A stretch of DNA of 64,000 bases from Sclerodactyla briareus (Eukaryota; Echinodermata; Holothuroidea; Dendrochirotida; Sclerodactylidae), in assembly GCA_026419785.1 (NCBI GenBank), contig JAODTK010004743.1, forward strand, positions 310,001 to 374,000, written 5' to 3'. The translations under genes and the position numbers were made by a program. Below the pieces are notes generated by a model, which worked only from the letters and a program-made list of their open reading frames with translations, was not told where the DNA came from and made no database searches. Shown in pieces: positions 1 through 9,784 of this stretch (the first letter of the stretch is position 1; the number at the start of each line of letters is the position of its first letter).

Positions 1-1388
1 TCTAAGTCTAGAGACATGATCTGACTAGGTTTCTTGCCAGAAGCCAGATAAAGGCGTTCACCCTTGTGCGATACGATACGAGAATTAGTTGGTGCGGTGG
101 GACGTCAAGGTGAAAACATGTTTAAATTGAAAATATAAAATTGACAGAATGAAGCGAAGAGTATGGGCGCAAAATGTATGGGGGACATTGGCATGCATAG
201 TGGGTTTTGAGGATTAGAATTACTGGGGCGTAGATGGATGGATTGGGTGGTGATGTATTAAGGGAAGGCACGACCGCTGATTAGACCGCTCGGTCAAACG
301 CTTACAAGCCGCAACAAAACACGATTTCAGTCTTGAATTCGAAATGCCGTTGTCATATAAAATAGCGGGACCAGTGACGGTATGGGTGAGGATAACAGAG
401 GAAGACAAATGAGCTATAAGGAATGGGGACATAAACCCTTTCTGACGCCACCCCACAAGTCCTTGCAAAAAGACAAAGGCTCCCATTGCTTTGGAAATTG
501 CAATCTTGATATTATAAAACTCATCCGACCATGCAAGCTATTCTCACCGCCCGAGATGGACAAAAAGAGGAAAACTTGTACTTTTCTACTCAACTCCAAC
601 CACTTTCGCCATAGTTTGAGCGCCGACACGTTCGATAAAATTTATCGACATTTTATCGTACAAGGTGGAACACTCCATCCGACGAATTTATCGTATATTG
701 TATCGCACAATTGCGAACACTCCTAATGGAGCGTACCATACCTATATGTGGCGTGGCGTCCAAGATATATTGGATTTTTGGTACCTCCAGATCACTCAAA
801 TTGGCACTCTACCATCATAAATATTACCAAGAACACTTTTTTATTATCCAATGTCAAAACGTATTATCGATCCATTCCAATGATAAACCAGAGCCTAACA
901 TGAAATTGGCTATTGAATGATCAATTTTGTTTACCCAACTTTTGCAGGGTGCTGAATACGTGCCCACCTTTCCAATATTCGCCAACTTGTTAACAGTGAT
1001 CGAAGTGTTGCCACATTACAAAAGGAGCACAGGCTAGATTGAGTGCAAGGGAAACATTTTGGAAGATAGTCTATTAATTTACTGGGTATAGTTCCACGGC
1101 TTCTCATTACGGGAGTCTCTGTTAATTGTGAAAAATATTGAGATGACAGAAGAGTCGGGGAAATGTGTTAGACTACCTCCATTGGTGGACCATGATATTG
1201 GAACTTCGACGGGTATTCAATTTTTTTTTCGATATCATCACTTCGCCTCCCCGCCCATCCGTTTACAATGACCAGTGGCGCAGGAACTTTAAGCGGAGGA
1301 AACAGGGATGGTGGAATAGGAAGACGAGAAGGGGGGGGGAGACACCCGGGTTGGTGCGGAGCGTAAAATAATTATTTTTAGGATATAG
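1..1388. other. unassigned leading region
   Basis: I see no recognisable gene, RNA or repeat here. The short open frames lack coding character: one at 382-726 on the plus strand is rich in residues read from AT-rich, TTTATCG-containing DNA, and its overlapping opposite-strand frame is equally open. A short G run lies near 1330-1340. Confidence 0.5.
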
Positions 1389-1398
1389 AAACCGCCAG

Positions 1399-1580
1399 GT
1401 AGTGTTTCAAGTAACTCATTCCAAGTCTTTAAATTTGGATCCAATGTTCCAAATGTCTTAATTAGTGAGGAAATATTCACATATGAAATGTCAGATTCCC
1501 AAGATATGCGAGTTATTGCCACCATAACCGAGGCAACAAAAACGCTCGTTGAGTCATTGAAGACTGTGAGTGAATACGGT
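1399..1580 (+). CDS. possible internal exon, unidentified protein
   Basis: A stop-free plus-strand frame runs from 1389 through 1580 with balanced, protein-like composition; it contains the segments FKFGSNVPNVLISEE and DMRVIATITEATKTLVE. It ends at a plausible donor (GAATACG then gtaaca). The start used here follows an AG at 1397-1398; the stronger-looking acceptor at 1380-1381 would leave an in-frame TAG at 1386-1388, so it cannot be used for this frame. The pyrimidine tract is weak. I do not recognise the protein. The opposite strand is also open across much of the stretch (98 codons), which lowers confidence. No partner exon was found nearby, although the unassigned flanks could hide one. 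Confidence 0.3.
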
Positions 1581-1589
1581 AACATTCAG

Positions 1590-2149
1590 TTGCCTCCACA
1601 GACAACTGACAGAGGTGCATTCTTTGAAGGTGCCGTTTGTGGTGTGCGTGTGCTCGTGCGTTCGTGTGTGCGTTTGTTTGCGTGTCTCAATGGTGTTTTT
1701 TCTCGCAAATCTATCCAGTTGGATTGGCGAAGGTCATAAGATTTTACACACGTCAAAAATGTTATAAGACACACGTTTTTTCTCCCAAATCAAAGCAAAT
1801 TAGAGGGTAAGAAAGACACAAATTACCATTTTGTTCATGCGATCAGCCTAAATTACCCAAAATGTGGATTTCAGAACTAGATTTTTGTCCGATGTTTTGG
1901 GAATCCATATTTTTCAATATATTTCAGAATGGAAGGGGAGATGTTTCCAAATTTTAGAACAAGGGACAGAGTATCGAAACAAAGGGTTTCGTAGCATTTT
2001 GCTTGGAATTTCTATGAATTGTGGGAGACCAACTGCTGTTTTCAGACATATTTTGATGTAAGTACACTATTTGCAAGCTTGCAAACGTTGGAGATATAAA
2101 ACTGAAAGGTTAACATTCGGGATGCCGATGAGATCCTTGAGGATTGCCT
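1590..2149. other. unassigned, TG-rich patch then AT-rich DNA
   Basis: Positions 1630-1690 are a degenerate TG/TGCG-rich low-complexity patch. The rest is AT-rich. A 65-codon frame at 1864-2061 has no family resemblance and is probably chance. Confidence 0.4.
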
Positions 2150-3880
2150 CCTGTTTTATTGTTACTCCTGTCATCATTCATCATCCTCATTCATCAGCAT
2201 CATCAATATCATCATATCACCACCATCAGCAGCAACAGCATCAGCATCATCAAGGCTTCTCTTGCCACAACCACTGTCCCTACCACCATTACCCCCCTAC
2301 CGCGATCACGGACAATCCCGTCATGATTTTCACCATTGCCACCATTTCTTCCTCCAGTAAATGCATCACTACCGTCCATATCACGTGAGTCCGTGGCGCT
2401 AACGGAACCACTGTCACTGCCGCTGCCACTACTTCATTCATCGCCACTCCGTGCCCATCTTTCACGCTTAACGGCGCCGTTTTGGCCTCACTGCCAGCCC
2501 AGTCGTGACTGGCACCGACGCAATCGTGCAACCACTACGAATAACTGAGCCGCTATCGTCGAGATCTCTTCTCCCATCCGACTTATCTCTACCGTCTGCA
2601 CACAGAGGGACGCGCTATCGTAACACTGACCGCAGAGAGGAGATATCACCACTGGAACAAACAGCCATCACTGCCGTTGCCGCTCTCGCCACCACTATTG
2701 CGTCTTGTGCCGTCTCCATCGCGTGCCCCTATGTCGCCTGTCGTACCCGAGGAAGCAGTTGACCTCTTTCCGATCCGCAGAAGTTGCGGAACGACAACGA
2801 TTGCGATGAGTAGGGATTATAGCCACAACTACTACTTGCGTGGATTCCACTATAATTCCACCTGGGGTTTGGACAGTGGTAGTGTGAGCGGCGTATGCGT
2901 GAGTGGTACTGTGCGCGAAAACTAATCAAACGGTACCTCAGCCAGGGATACTCCGTGAAGCTCCTCCGGTGTTTCACAATACGTCGGGTAACGAAAGTAA
3001 CGGTTAACGCGTGCGTACCACTTCTGAGCGATGGCCATGGCACAGTCACCAGTGTAAGCTGTGGTTGGTATCCAAAGGGCAAAAGATACCGTGGGTGAAC
3101 AACCCGGAAGGAACTGTTGAGAGTTCATTGAAGCTAATATCAAACGAATCGAGCTGATGCAATATATCAAAAGATTGGTAATATACCATATGTATACTGT
3201 TTTCTGCGAGATGATAGTTCGTTATGTTGCGGTGGTTCATAAATGCTCTCGTGGGTGGTACCACAGTGATTCGATTTTGTTCAAGGCTATTACTTTCAGA
3301 TTTGGCAACCTACCGAGAAGATCTACAAACAGGAATACACCATGAGGAGATTCACTTTCCAAGCAGAAAAAATTCGAGAGGATGACTCGCCGCCTTCCCA
3401 AATAAGTCAGGACTCGCTTCACCCACCAAATTAAACTCCATGAACAGCGTGCGTAATTGATAGAAACCTTCTAATGAACTCCCGCCGAGACTTGTGACTT
3501 TGTTACGCGAAAGATCTATGACTTCGCAATTGTGGTATCTCTGATCGAAGGTCACCGGCACGCTTCTTAAAATATTGTTAACGAAATACCGACCCCTTAT
3601 ATTATTCGGGATGATCAACGGCGAATGATTCCTGTAGTGAAACGCTCGTTAAATTATTCTGGTTGAAGTGTACGGTCTTCAAATCGAAAAGTCCTTGTAA
3701 CGACCCTTCGGCTAAACGCTCAATTAGATTGCGAGATAAGTTAATGTATTGTAGTTTCGGGTTGTGCGAAAATGCTCCTGGATTCACTGATGTAATGAAA
3801 TTATTCCCAAGCTGAAATATACTCAGATCGAAAGTGACTCTATGAACCCTCGTGGTATATCGTTAAATACTATTATTATT
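2150..3880 (-). pseudogene. broken leucine-rich-repeat receptor-like gene with LRRCT cap and Gly/Ser/Asp-rich tail
   Basis: Read from high to low coordinates, successive frames give LRR units: LQYINLSRNLIERLAEGSLQGL (about 3602-3787, x-LxxLxLSxNxI pattern), CEVIDLSRNKVTSLGGSSLEG (3352-3618), LLGRLPNLKVIALNKIESL (3237-3422) and LDSFDISFNELSTVPSGLF (3046-3264). A C-terminal LRR cap follows near 2920-3080, with CETPEELHGVSLAEVPFD preceded by spaced Cys residues. LRR ectodomains bind ligands outside the cell, and LRR-LRRCT proteins include Toll-like receptors. No TIR domain or clear membrane segment follows. Instead, shifting frames from 2900 to 2160 give Gly/Ser/Asp-rich sequence (SGSGSDSGSVSATDSRDMDG). 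At least three frame changes are needed between about 3620 and 3060, so the gene is dead or the sequence carries indels. The signal peptide and N-terminal LRRs are missing. LRR identity is secure; receptor class is not. Confidence 0.75.
2170..2260. repeat. CAT/CAC/CAG triplet low-complexity tract
   Basis: Degenerate (CAT)n with CAC and CAG interruptions. It lies at the 3' end of the minus-strand LRR gene remnant, where one minus frame reads as Asp/Ala-rich sequence (SLDDADAVAADGG). It may therefore be an expanded triplet tract inside old coding sequence rather than intergenic satellite. Confidence 0.6.
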
Positions 3881-4008
3881 TAGTGTTAACTTTGTTATAG
3901 AAGGTGTATTAACAAACATGCGTTGACTTAACGATCTAGCTCATTAAGACAGGAGGGAAAGATGATCAATATTCGATAATTTCGGGAGAACCACTGCACC
4001 TTCTTTAA

Positions 4009-4341
4009 GAGTCGCTATGTGCTGTTAGCGATCCAGAGGTTCCTGATTCTGCTCGCATTACAAACTCCCAAGTCTGGGAATTCTTAGGTTCCCTCGATGG
4101 CCATTACAATGCAGAGAGCTCCAGGACCACCGACATTGCTCAGGGCATACTCCTACACATTGGCTTAGAGACAGGGAGTAACTCCATACGAGATAGATCA
4201 AGGTTTACGTCCAATATGAGAAGGCGGTATCATCAACATCCTGGCCCCCCGGCATCGGTCGTTCTATTGCCACACGTCGTTCAAGTTCAGTCTTTTAGCG
4301 TCCTTGGCGTCTTTTCGGTTGTCTGGTGGAAGTTTGATTGA
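4009..4341 (+). CDS. unidentified coding-like open frame, no start codon seen
   Basis: A 110-codon stop-to-stop frame (TAA at 4006, TGA at 4339) has strikingly protein-like composition. It includes DPEVPDSARITNSQVWEFLG, DIAQGILLHIGLETGSNSIR and FTSNMRRRYHQHPGPPASVV. The first ATG lies late in the frame, so it would have to be an internal or last exon, or a transposon fragment. The final 31 bases run into the first copy of the 271-bp tandem array that begins at 4311, so the last ten residues are repeat-derived. I do not recognise the family. It lies immediately upstream, on the opposite strand, of the broken LRR gene. A stop-free run of this length can also arise by chance in a 64-kb window. 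Confidence 0.35.
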   Translation, partial: ESLCAVSDPEVPDSARITNSQVWEFLGSLDGHYNAESSRTTDIAQGILLHIGLETGSNSIRDRSRFTSNMRRRYHQHPGPPASVVLLPHVVQVQSFSVLGVFSVVWWKFD

Positions 4342-5120
4342 AGAAATAAAAAGTGATATTAGTAGAGAGAATTTCATTCAGGGAACCCAAGGATGAATTA
4401 TAAAGAGGCCAATATATTACCTGGAGGAAAACTGAATGCGTCAGTCCAACCCGAAGTTCATACGACTTTTCGTTACGGAGTTACAGTCTTTTGACGTTTG
4501 TGCCTGTGTATTGCGCAAGATCAAAGCATCTCATCATACAATAACGAATTATGTCATACTTGCACAACGGTGCAAACATCTCTTTTCGGTTGTCTGGTGG
4601 AAGTTTGATTGAAGAAATAAAAAGTGATATTAGTAGAGAGAATTTCATTCAGGGAACCCAAGGATGAATTATAAAGAGGCCAATATATTACCTGGAGGAA
4701 AACTGAATGCGTCAGTCCAACCCGAAGTTCATACGACTTTTCGTTACGGAGTTACAGTCTTTTGACGTTTGTGCCTGTGTATTGCGCAAGATCAAAGCAT
4801 CTCATCATACAATAACGAATTATGTCATACTTGCACAACGGTGCAAACATCTCTTTTCGGTTGTCTGGTGGAAGTTTGATTGAAGAAATAAAAAGTGATA
4901 TTAGTAGAGAGAATTTCATTCAGGGAACCCAAGGATGAATTATAAAGAGGCCAATATATTACCTGGAGGAAAACTGAATGCGTCAGTCCAACCCGAAGTT
5001 CATACGACTTTTCGTTACGGAGTTACAGTCTTTTGACGTTTGTGCCTGTGTATTGCGCAAGATCAAAGCATCTCATCATACAATAACGAATTATGTCATA
5101 CTTGCACAACGGTGCAAACA
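4311..5120. repeat. 271-bp tandem repeat, three identical copies
   Basis: Units start at 4311, 4582 and 4853, giving a period of exactly 271 bp. By eye the three copies are identical until the array ends at 5120 (GTGCAAACA followed by ATC instead of TCT). The unit begins CTTTTCGGTTGTCTGGTGG. The right flank continues directly into the rest of dispersed family A, so the array is a local triplication of the left end of one family A copy. Identity implies a very recent expansion, or duplicated sequence made during assembly. Confidence 0.95.
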
Positions 5121-5500
5121 ATCTTTTGTTTTCTATTAAAATTCACGCATTAATTTAACTTCGAAAGCATTAGTCTAAGGGAGAGGATTGCTGTAGTGGG
5201 TTGAATAGGGTGTTGATAGTTACCTAGGTGAGAGAAAGACAACAGAACCTTTTGCTAAATGTTGACTCATTCAACAATGAAAAACAATGAATAACAAAAT
5301 CTAAACTTTCCGTGTTGTCTATGTGTACGTCATGCGTTATTGCTCAATTGGGATTTCCCCAATGTCTTTCTTTCCTGCTGCAATAATGGACTGATCGTTG
5401 AAGCCAATAACTCCACATAGGAACATCGTATCGAAATGGGGTTTGGACCTATAGATACAGTTTTCCATTCTCCACGAGGTGACCTCAGTTGTCCTCCAAT
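4311..5500 (+). repeat. dispersed repeat family A, copy 1
   Basis: The segment from the array through about 5500 matches 30185-30755 and, over a shorter span, 12436-12815. Shared landmarks in order are a motif near TTCATACGACTTTTCGTTAC, then CATACTTGCACAAC, TGTTTTCTATT(G)AAAATT, GAGAGAAAGACA, GCTAAATGTTGA and a late block with CAGTTGTCCT. No coding frame is conserved between copies. In copies 1 and 3 the element is followed by the (TG)n end of a family B element, which suggests a larger composite unit. Confidence 0.8.
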
Positions 5501-5810
5501 ATCACTTCTGACCTCCCTTGGGTAACAAGACCCCCGAGGGTCGAGCAAATTGCCCTACAGCGGGGTATCGTGTTCGTGCAACGACAGATAGTTATGGTTT
5601 GGGCCAATAATACACAGGTCCAGATCATGATAGATGATTTACTCGCCACATAGTGGAGGACTTGATTCGCTATTTGTCGAAGCATTCCGAGGTGGCTTTC
5701 TCTACGCTTTGCAAATCCCATATTTCCTCTTTATCGTCAAGCTGAAAGGTTCATCCTACGACATTCGTCGTCTTTGATTCATTGCAAAATGAGTCTATGC
5801 AGTCATGAAC

Positions 5811-6368
5811 GTGTGTGTCTGTGTGTGTGTGTGTTTGTGTATGTGTGGTGTGTGTGTGTGACACCTCTTGACGCACGATACTACCGAACGCAATCGGTAT
5901 CAAGTTCCAATTAGGCACGAGGGTTGCTGATGTGGTGAGGATGAACCCTATTGTTTTTAGTGCCAGTTTCCAAGGTCAACCAAGGTCACGACAGGGCGAA
6001 GTATAAAAAAAAATTGTCAGCACGATATCTAATGATGGCAAGTATCTATCAAGTTCATATTAGGTATGTGGGTTGCTCATTGTTTTTGGTGTCAGGTCAA
6101 GGTCATCGAAGGTCACCATAGAGTAATACTTCAATACCTTGGCAATGAAACATCGTCCAGGTGAACTACACCTACTTTGACCCTCATTAGATATCGTACT
6201 GACTTTTTTAACTTTGCACTGTCGTGACCTTGAATGACCTTGAACTGGCACTAGAAACAATAAAGCTCATTCTCACCACATGAGCAACCCACGTGCCTAA
6301 CTTGAACTGATACCTGTTTGCGTTCGTTAAATATCGTGCTGACACACACACACACACACACACACAGG
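5811..6368. mobile_element. family B foldback element flanked by (TG)n and (CA)n
   Basis: A (TG)n tract at 5811-5860 opens into a unit reading CAGCACGATATCTAA-like, ATCAAGTTC, GGTATGTGGGTTG, CCCTATTGTTTT, then AGGTCA direct repeats (about 5861-6035). After a related second unit and spacer, the reverse complement appears at 6172-6342 (GACCTTGAATGACC through GTTCGTTAAATATCGTGCTG) and closes in (CA)n at 6342-6366. The whole is a roughly 550-bp imperfect hairpin. Other copies are at 24170-25665, 30905-32380, 36628-36795 and 46925-47035. No transposase is present, so it would be non-autonomous. A MITE- or foldback-type element is the natural reading, but target-site duplications were not established. 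Confidence 0.75.
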
Positions 6369-6414
6369 TTCGCACAGGCATTCTGCATGGATCCATTCAT
6401 TCATTTTGCTTTCG

Positions 6415-7262
6415 GCAATGAATAAAACTGAAAGACACGAAAACTGAAATGATTGTCTTTGGGTCCCACTACTTGAGTATGCTGGCATTCAATCCACATT
6501 CCAATTGGTGATATCGATGTTACGGTTAATCAGAAAGCTAACTATCTGGCAATCTGGGTGTTATTTTTTTATGATAACTTTTTAACTGTTTTAATTCGCA
6601 AATAAGTAAGAAATGCCAAGCTGCGTTTTATCAAACATGTAATAATATTCGTAAGCTTAGAAGATATGTGTCTTTCCAGTCTTGCCAGACGCTACTTACT
6701 GCAATCTTTAGTTATAAGCCATTGAGATTATGCAACTCTTTTGTATAGCGACTCAACCTACTGCGCGTCACCAATTACAGTGTCTCCAGAACTCCGCAGT
6801 TAGAGTACTATACCAGCAGCCTAGGAGCAATCAGGTGACACCACTCTTGATGGAGGCACACTGGTTGCCTGTATCTTGCCGCATGAATTCCAAAATCTTA
6901 CTGCTCGTTTTCAATTCTTTAAATGGTTTAGGGCCCTCTTATTTGGGTGACCTATTCGTCACTAGAACTGGTTCTTATACCGAACTCGGTCCGTTAGGAA
7001 TGGGGACTTGTTTGTCTCTCGTCTCCGGACTAATTTGGGTAACGTGCCCTCATTCATATCGGGCGAAAGCCTTTGGAATGATTTGCCTGTTGATATTAGA
7101 TGCTATCCGGAATTTTGGGGTTTTTTCACAGAATTAACTTATTTCTTACGCAAATTATTTTTTCGGTAGCTAGCGAGTATTGTTTCATTCATCTTACATT
7201 TCAACTGTATATTTCGATCATCTTGTACAGCGCCGCTGATTACTTTTGTACTTTCGGCGTTA
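6415..7262 (+). pseudogene. 5'-truncated L2/CR1-like LINE: C-terminal reverse transcriptase and 3' UTR
   Basis: Across three frames the translation follows the C-terminal part of L2/CR1-type reverse transcriptases: KTEMIVFG (about 6428), then AIWVLFF/NLGV (6500s), KLRRYVSFQSCQTLL (6655-6700), LLQSLVISH-stop-DYA (about 6700-6735), and then a long frame from 6730 with HQLQCLQNSAVRVLYQQP, VTPLLMEAHWLPVSCRMN and KILLLVFNSLNGLGPSYLGD. These match the family's KTEVIVFGS, LDYCNSLLYGLP, RLQRVQNAAAR, LHWLPV and KALNGLAPSYL blocks. The catalytic YADD region is upstream and absent, so the copy is 5'-truncated, as is usual for LINEs. In-frame stops and frameshifts make it dead. The 3' UTR ends TTGTACAGCGCC...CGGCGTTATATAAATTTTA, the stem-plus-TATAAAT terminus typical of these elements, followed by a microsatellite. 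Confidence 0.88.
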
Positions 7263-7352
7263 TATAAATTTTATAATAATAATAATATAATAATATAATA
7301 ATAATAATAATAATAATAATATAATAATATAATAATATAATAATAATAACAA
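7263..7352. repeat. (TAA/TAATA)n microsatellite, LINE 3' tail
   Basis: AT-only tandem repeat directly abutting the LINE 3' terminus. L2/CR1 elements end in short tandem repeats rather than poly(A), so this is best read as the element's tail, later expanded. Confidence 0.9.
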
Positions 7353-9784
7353 CAGAACTGTTCATTTGTTCACCCAGCAACCTTTCGGTACAGCTTCCTG
7401 TCACTAAGTGGAGAGGGTGGTATGAGCCTAGACGGAGGGGAAGCATCATTTAAGCTCTCCCCCACTTCAACAAATCCCCCTCCCACCACCGACAATAAGT
7501 TTCTGATTGTCGACGAGCCGATCCGGTATGCTTATATGTGAAGTATTCAAGGAACTTCTCAAATAGAAATCTTGGAAAGGGAAAGAGTTTGCGTGTCGGG
7601 CACCTGCTCACTCCCTCCCACCTAGCTCAGGCGATTCTTGGTGCCCCTATTAGGCACCTGCTCTCATGTTTCATTGTGAAATTCGTTGTCTGCCGTTGTC
7701 AAAATGTTTCAACATTATGCCGAATAAGTTTGGCACTGTAGATTTTGTAGGTCTTGGTGTGCTCTGGTGTTCAGGGATCTCTGAAATATCCAGCTAATAC
7801 CATTAAACCACTAAATGATATAAGATAGCAACTGAAGACAACATGATATGTTTTCTACATCTGGGTTGATGACAACTTCAAACGTCCCAACTCAGCAGTT
7901 TTTCATTCAAGTGCACGTTTACGTTTAGTGCTGGCCTGGAGAATCCCTTCGCTATATTTTCATCAGTCAGTAGGCATAACCCTCTGCATACGTTGTGACT
8001 ATATCATGATTCATAGTGCCACAATCTACGCTTTGGGGAATTTGCCATAGTATGACCATCTGTCATTGAGGTGACCACAGGGGAGGACGCAGGGGTAAAG
8101 CATTTAAATGGGCGACAACTATCTAGTTGATGGCTGGTTGATGTTTTGTTAAATCTTTCACCTCCGCCACATTTGGCATTGTTCAAATTCTATTGTTCTA
8201 TTCGAGATATTCTGTCAGATATTTTGGGGGACTAAAAATAATCTACAGAGATCTGTTGATTGGCAGAAAAGCTGAACGATTACAACTGGTGGTATTCAGC
8301 ACTATCCAATGCATTGTACAGAAGGTATACACCAAACTATAGGAATAGATCGATTTGAGATAATCAGATGCATGGCATTAGGGATGTATAGAAGGCTGTC
8401 ATGGATCATTATTTGCACGAAATTTGGATCCCGGTTTTCGATCAGCAGGCTGCATAAAATTTTTTATTGAGTGTACTTGAGCAACTGAATGGGAGATATT
8501 CCAATATGACCCCAAATTCACTTGATTTTTTTAATGATTGATCTGATAGTATTGGCAAAAGATTTTTTGTTTTTTTTTATAATTGTTAAAATCTTCGGGG
8601 CACCTAACAACTCGATAAAATATCGAAAAGTTGAATTTTTCAAGAATGTGAGCCTAAACTATACGGAATTAGCAGCGCAGCTGCAGGCTGAGTAAGACAG
8701 CGCCACATTACGTTCCGAAAAAAAAAATCGGTGGCTGAAATTGGAAATAAAGAACAAGAGTTTATTTCCCAGGTAATTTGGTAGAAAGTAGGCATACAGT
8801 TAGCTAAGAACATACTGTAAATTGGGAATTTTATGGTAGGCCGTCTAGTATAGCCTCAATTCCCGAAAGAAGATCTGCTCGATTGCGCAATTTTGTTAAC
8901 GTTCGTATTTGGCAGAGAAATCATAACCATCGTGGGATTCGAGTAAGTATAGCATTTCAGGTGTGATAGTGTGTTCCCCTCCCGGATTTGGCTTACAGGG
9001 ATCAACTAAAGTTCACGTTATCGGTACCTGCGTTAATTTAGATATTTCAATCCATGACCACCTTAATCATAGCTCATAACTGCATGGTTGCATGAAAAAC
9101 ATTGCCCCCAAATAAGTTGGTTGTGGACATTGTCGACCGTAAAAATTCGTGAGTTTTCACTTTCGTGTGGTAAATTCCTTGGGAAGTCTCATTAATATTA
9201 ACTCGATTTTCAGCGAGAGTTGAAGTAAGAGGCGTTCAAAAGGTAGAATTCGTAGTGCGCCCACTCAGTACATGTATTGCTGGTTCTGACATTGCGTGAT
9301 AACTTTTGTTAATTTTTCAATCCTGGGATGAACCAGGCTTTGAGTAATACGTAATCTCCAACAGTGTATTGCTGTGTTTGCTCATTACCAGGCATAATCA
9401 TATAGAAACCCAGGCACGACTTCGGGGATGGAGTATAGGCACAATATATTATTTCATGTAGTTAATGACTAAAGGAAGTTGCGTGTTACTTTAGACTCCT
9501 TGACAGCAAGTAAGTTGGTAATTAAATTTATTTGCTATCCTGCTAAGAATAAATATACAGATTTTAGGTGAACTTGCAAGTGGTCTTCATGTTACAGATG
9601 TGCGGATTTTGGCAAGTAATCATTACGCCATGTTACGTTCTTGTTATTGAAAGTTGAGGTTGCCTCGATCGCGAAATCAATTTCCTATTCCACGTGTGTG
9701 TATTTGTCGCCAACTAGGACATGCGCTTCGATCGAATGTTAAAAACGGTATAGCCTACAGCTTGATTGACAATTCCTGATCTGA
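7353..9784. other. unassigned AT-rich region
   Basis: I see no conserved protein motif, RNA gene, microsatellite or copy of the repeat families found elsewhere. Open frames are all under 70 codons and lack family resemblance. Confidence 0.5.

Noticed and set aside
2071..2762. Plus-strand frames rich in His, Ser and Pro over the CAT-rich region
   Set aside because: They are antisense readings of the LRR gene tail and triplet tract; the minus strand gives the better peptide composition.
2150..3880. Toll-like receptor identity for the LRR gene
   Set aside because: No membrane segment or TIR domain was found after the LRRCT, so only the LRR/LRRCT level is claimed.
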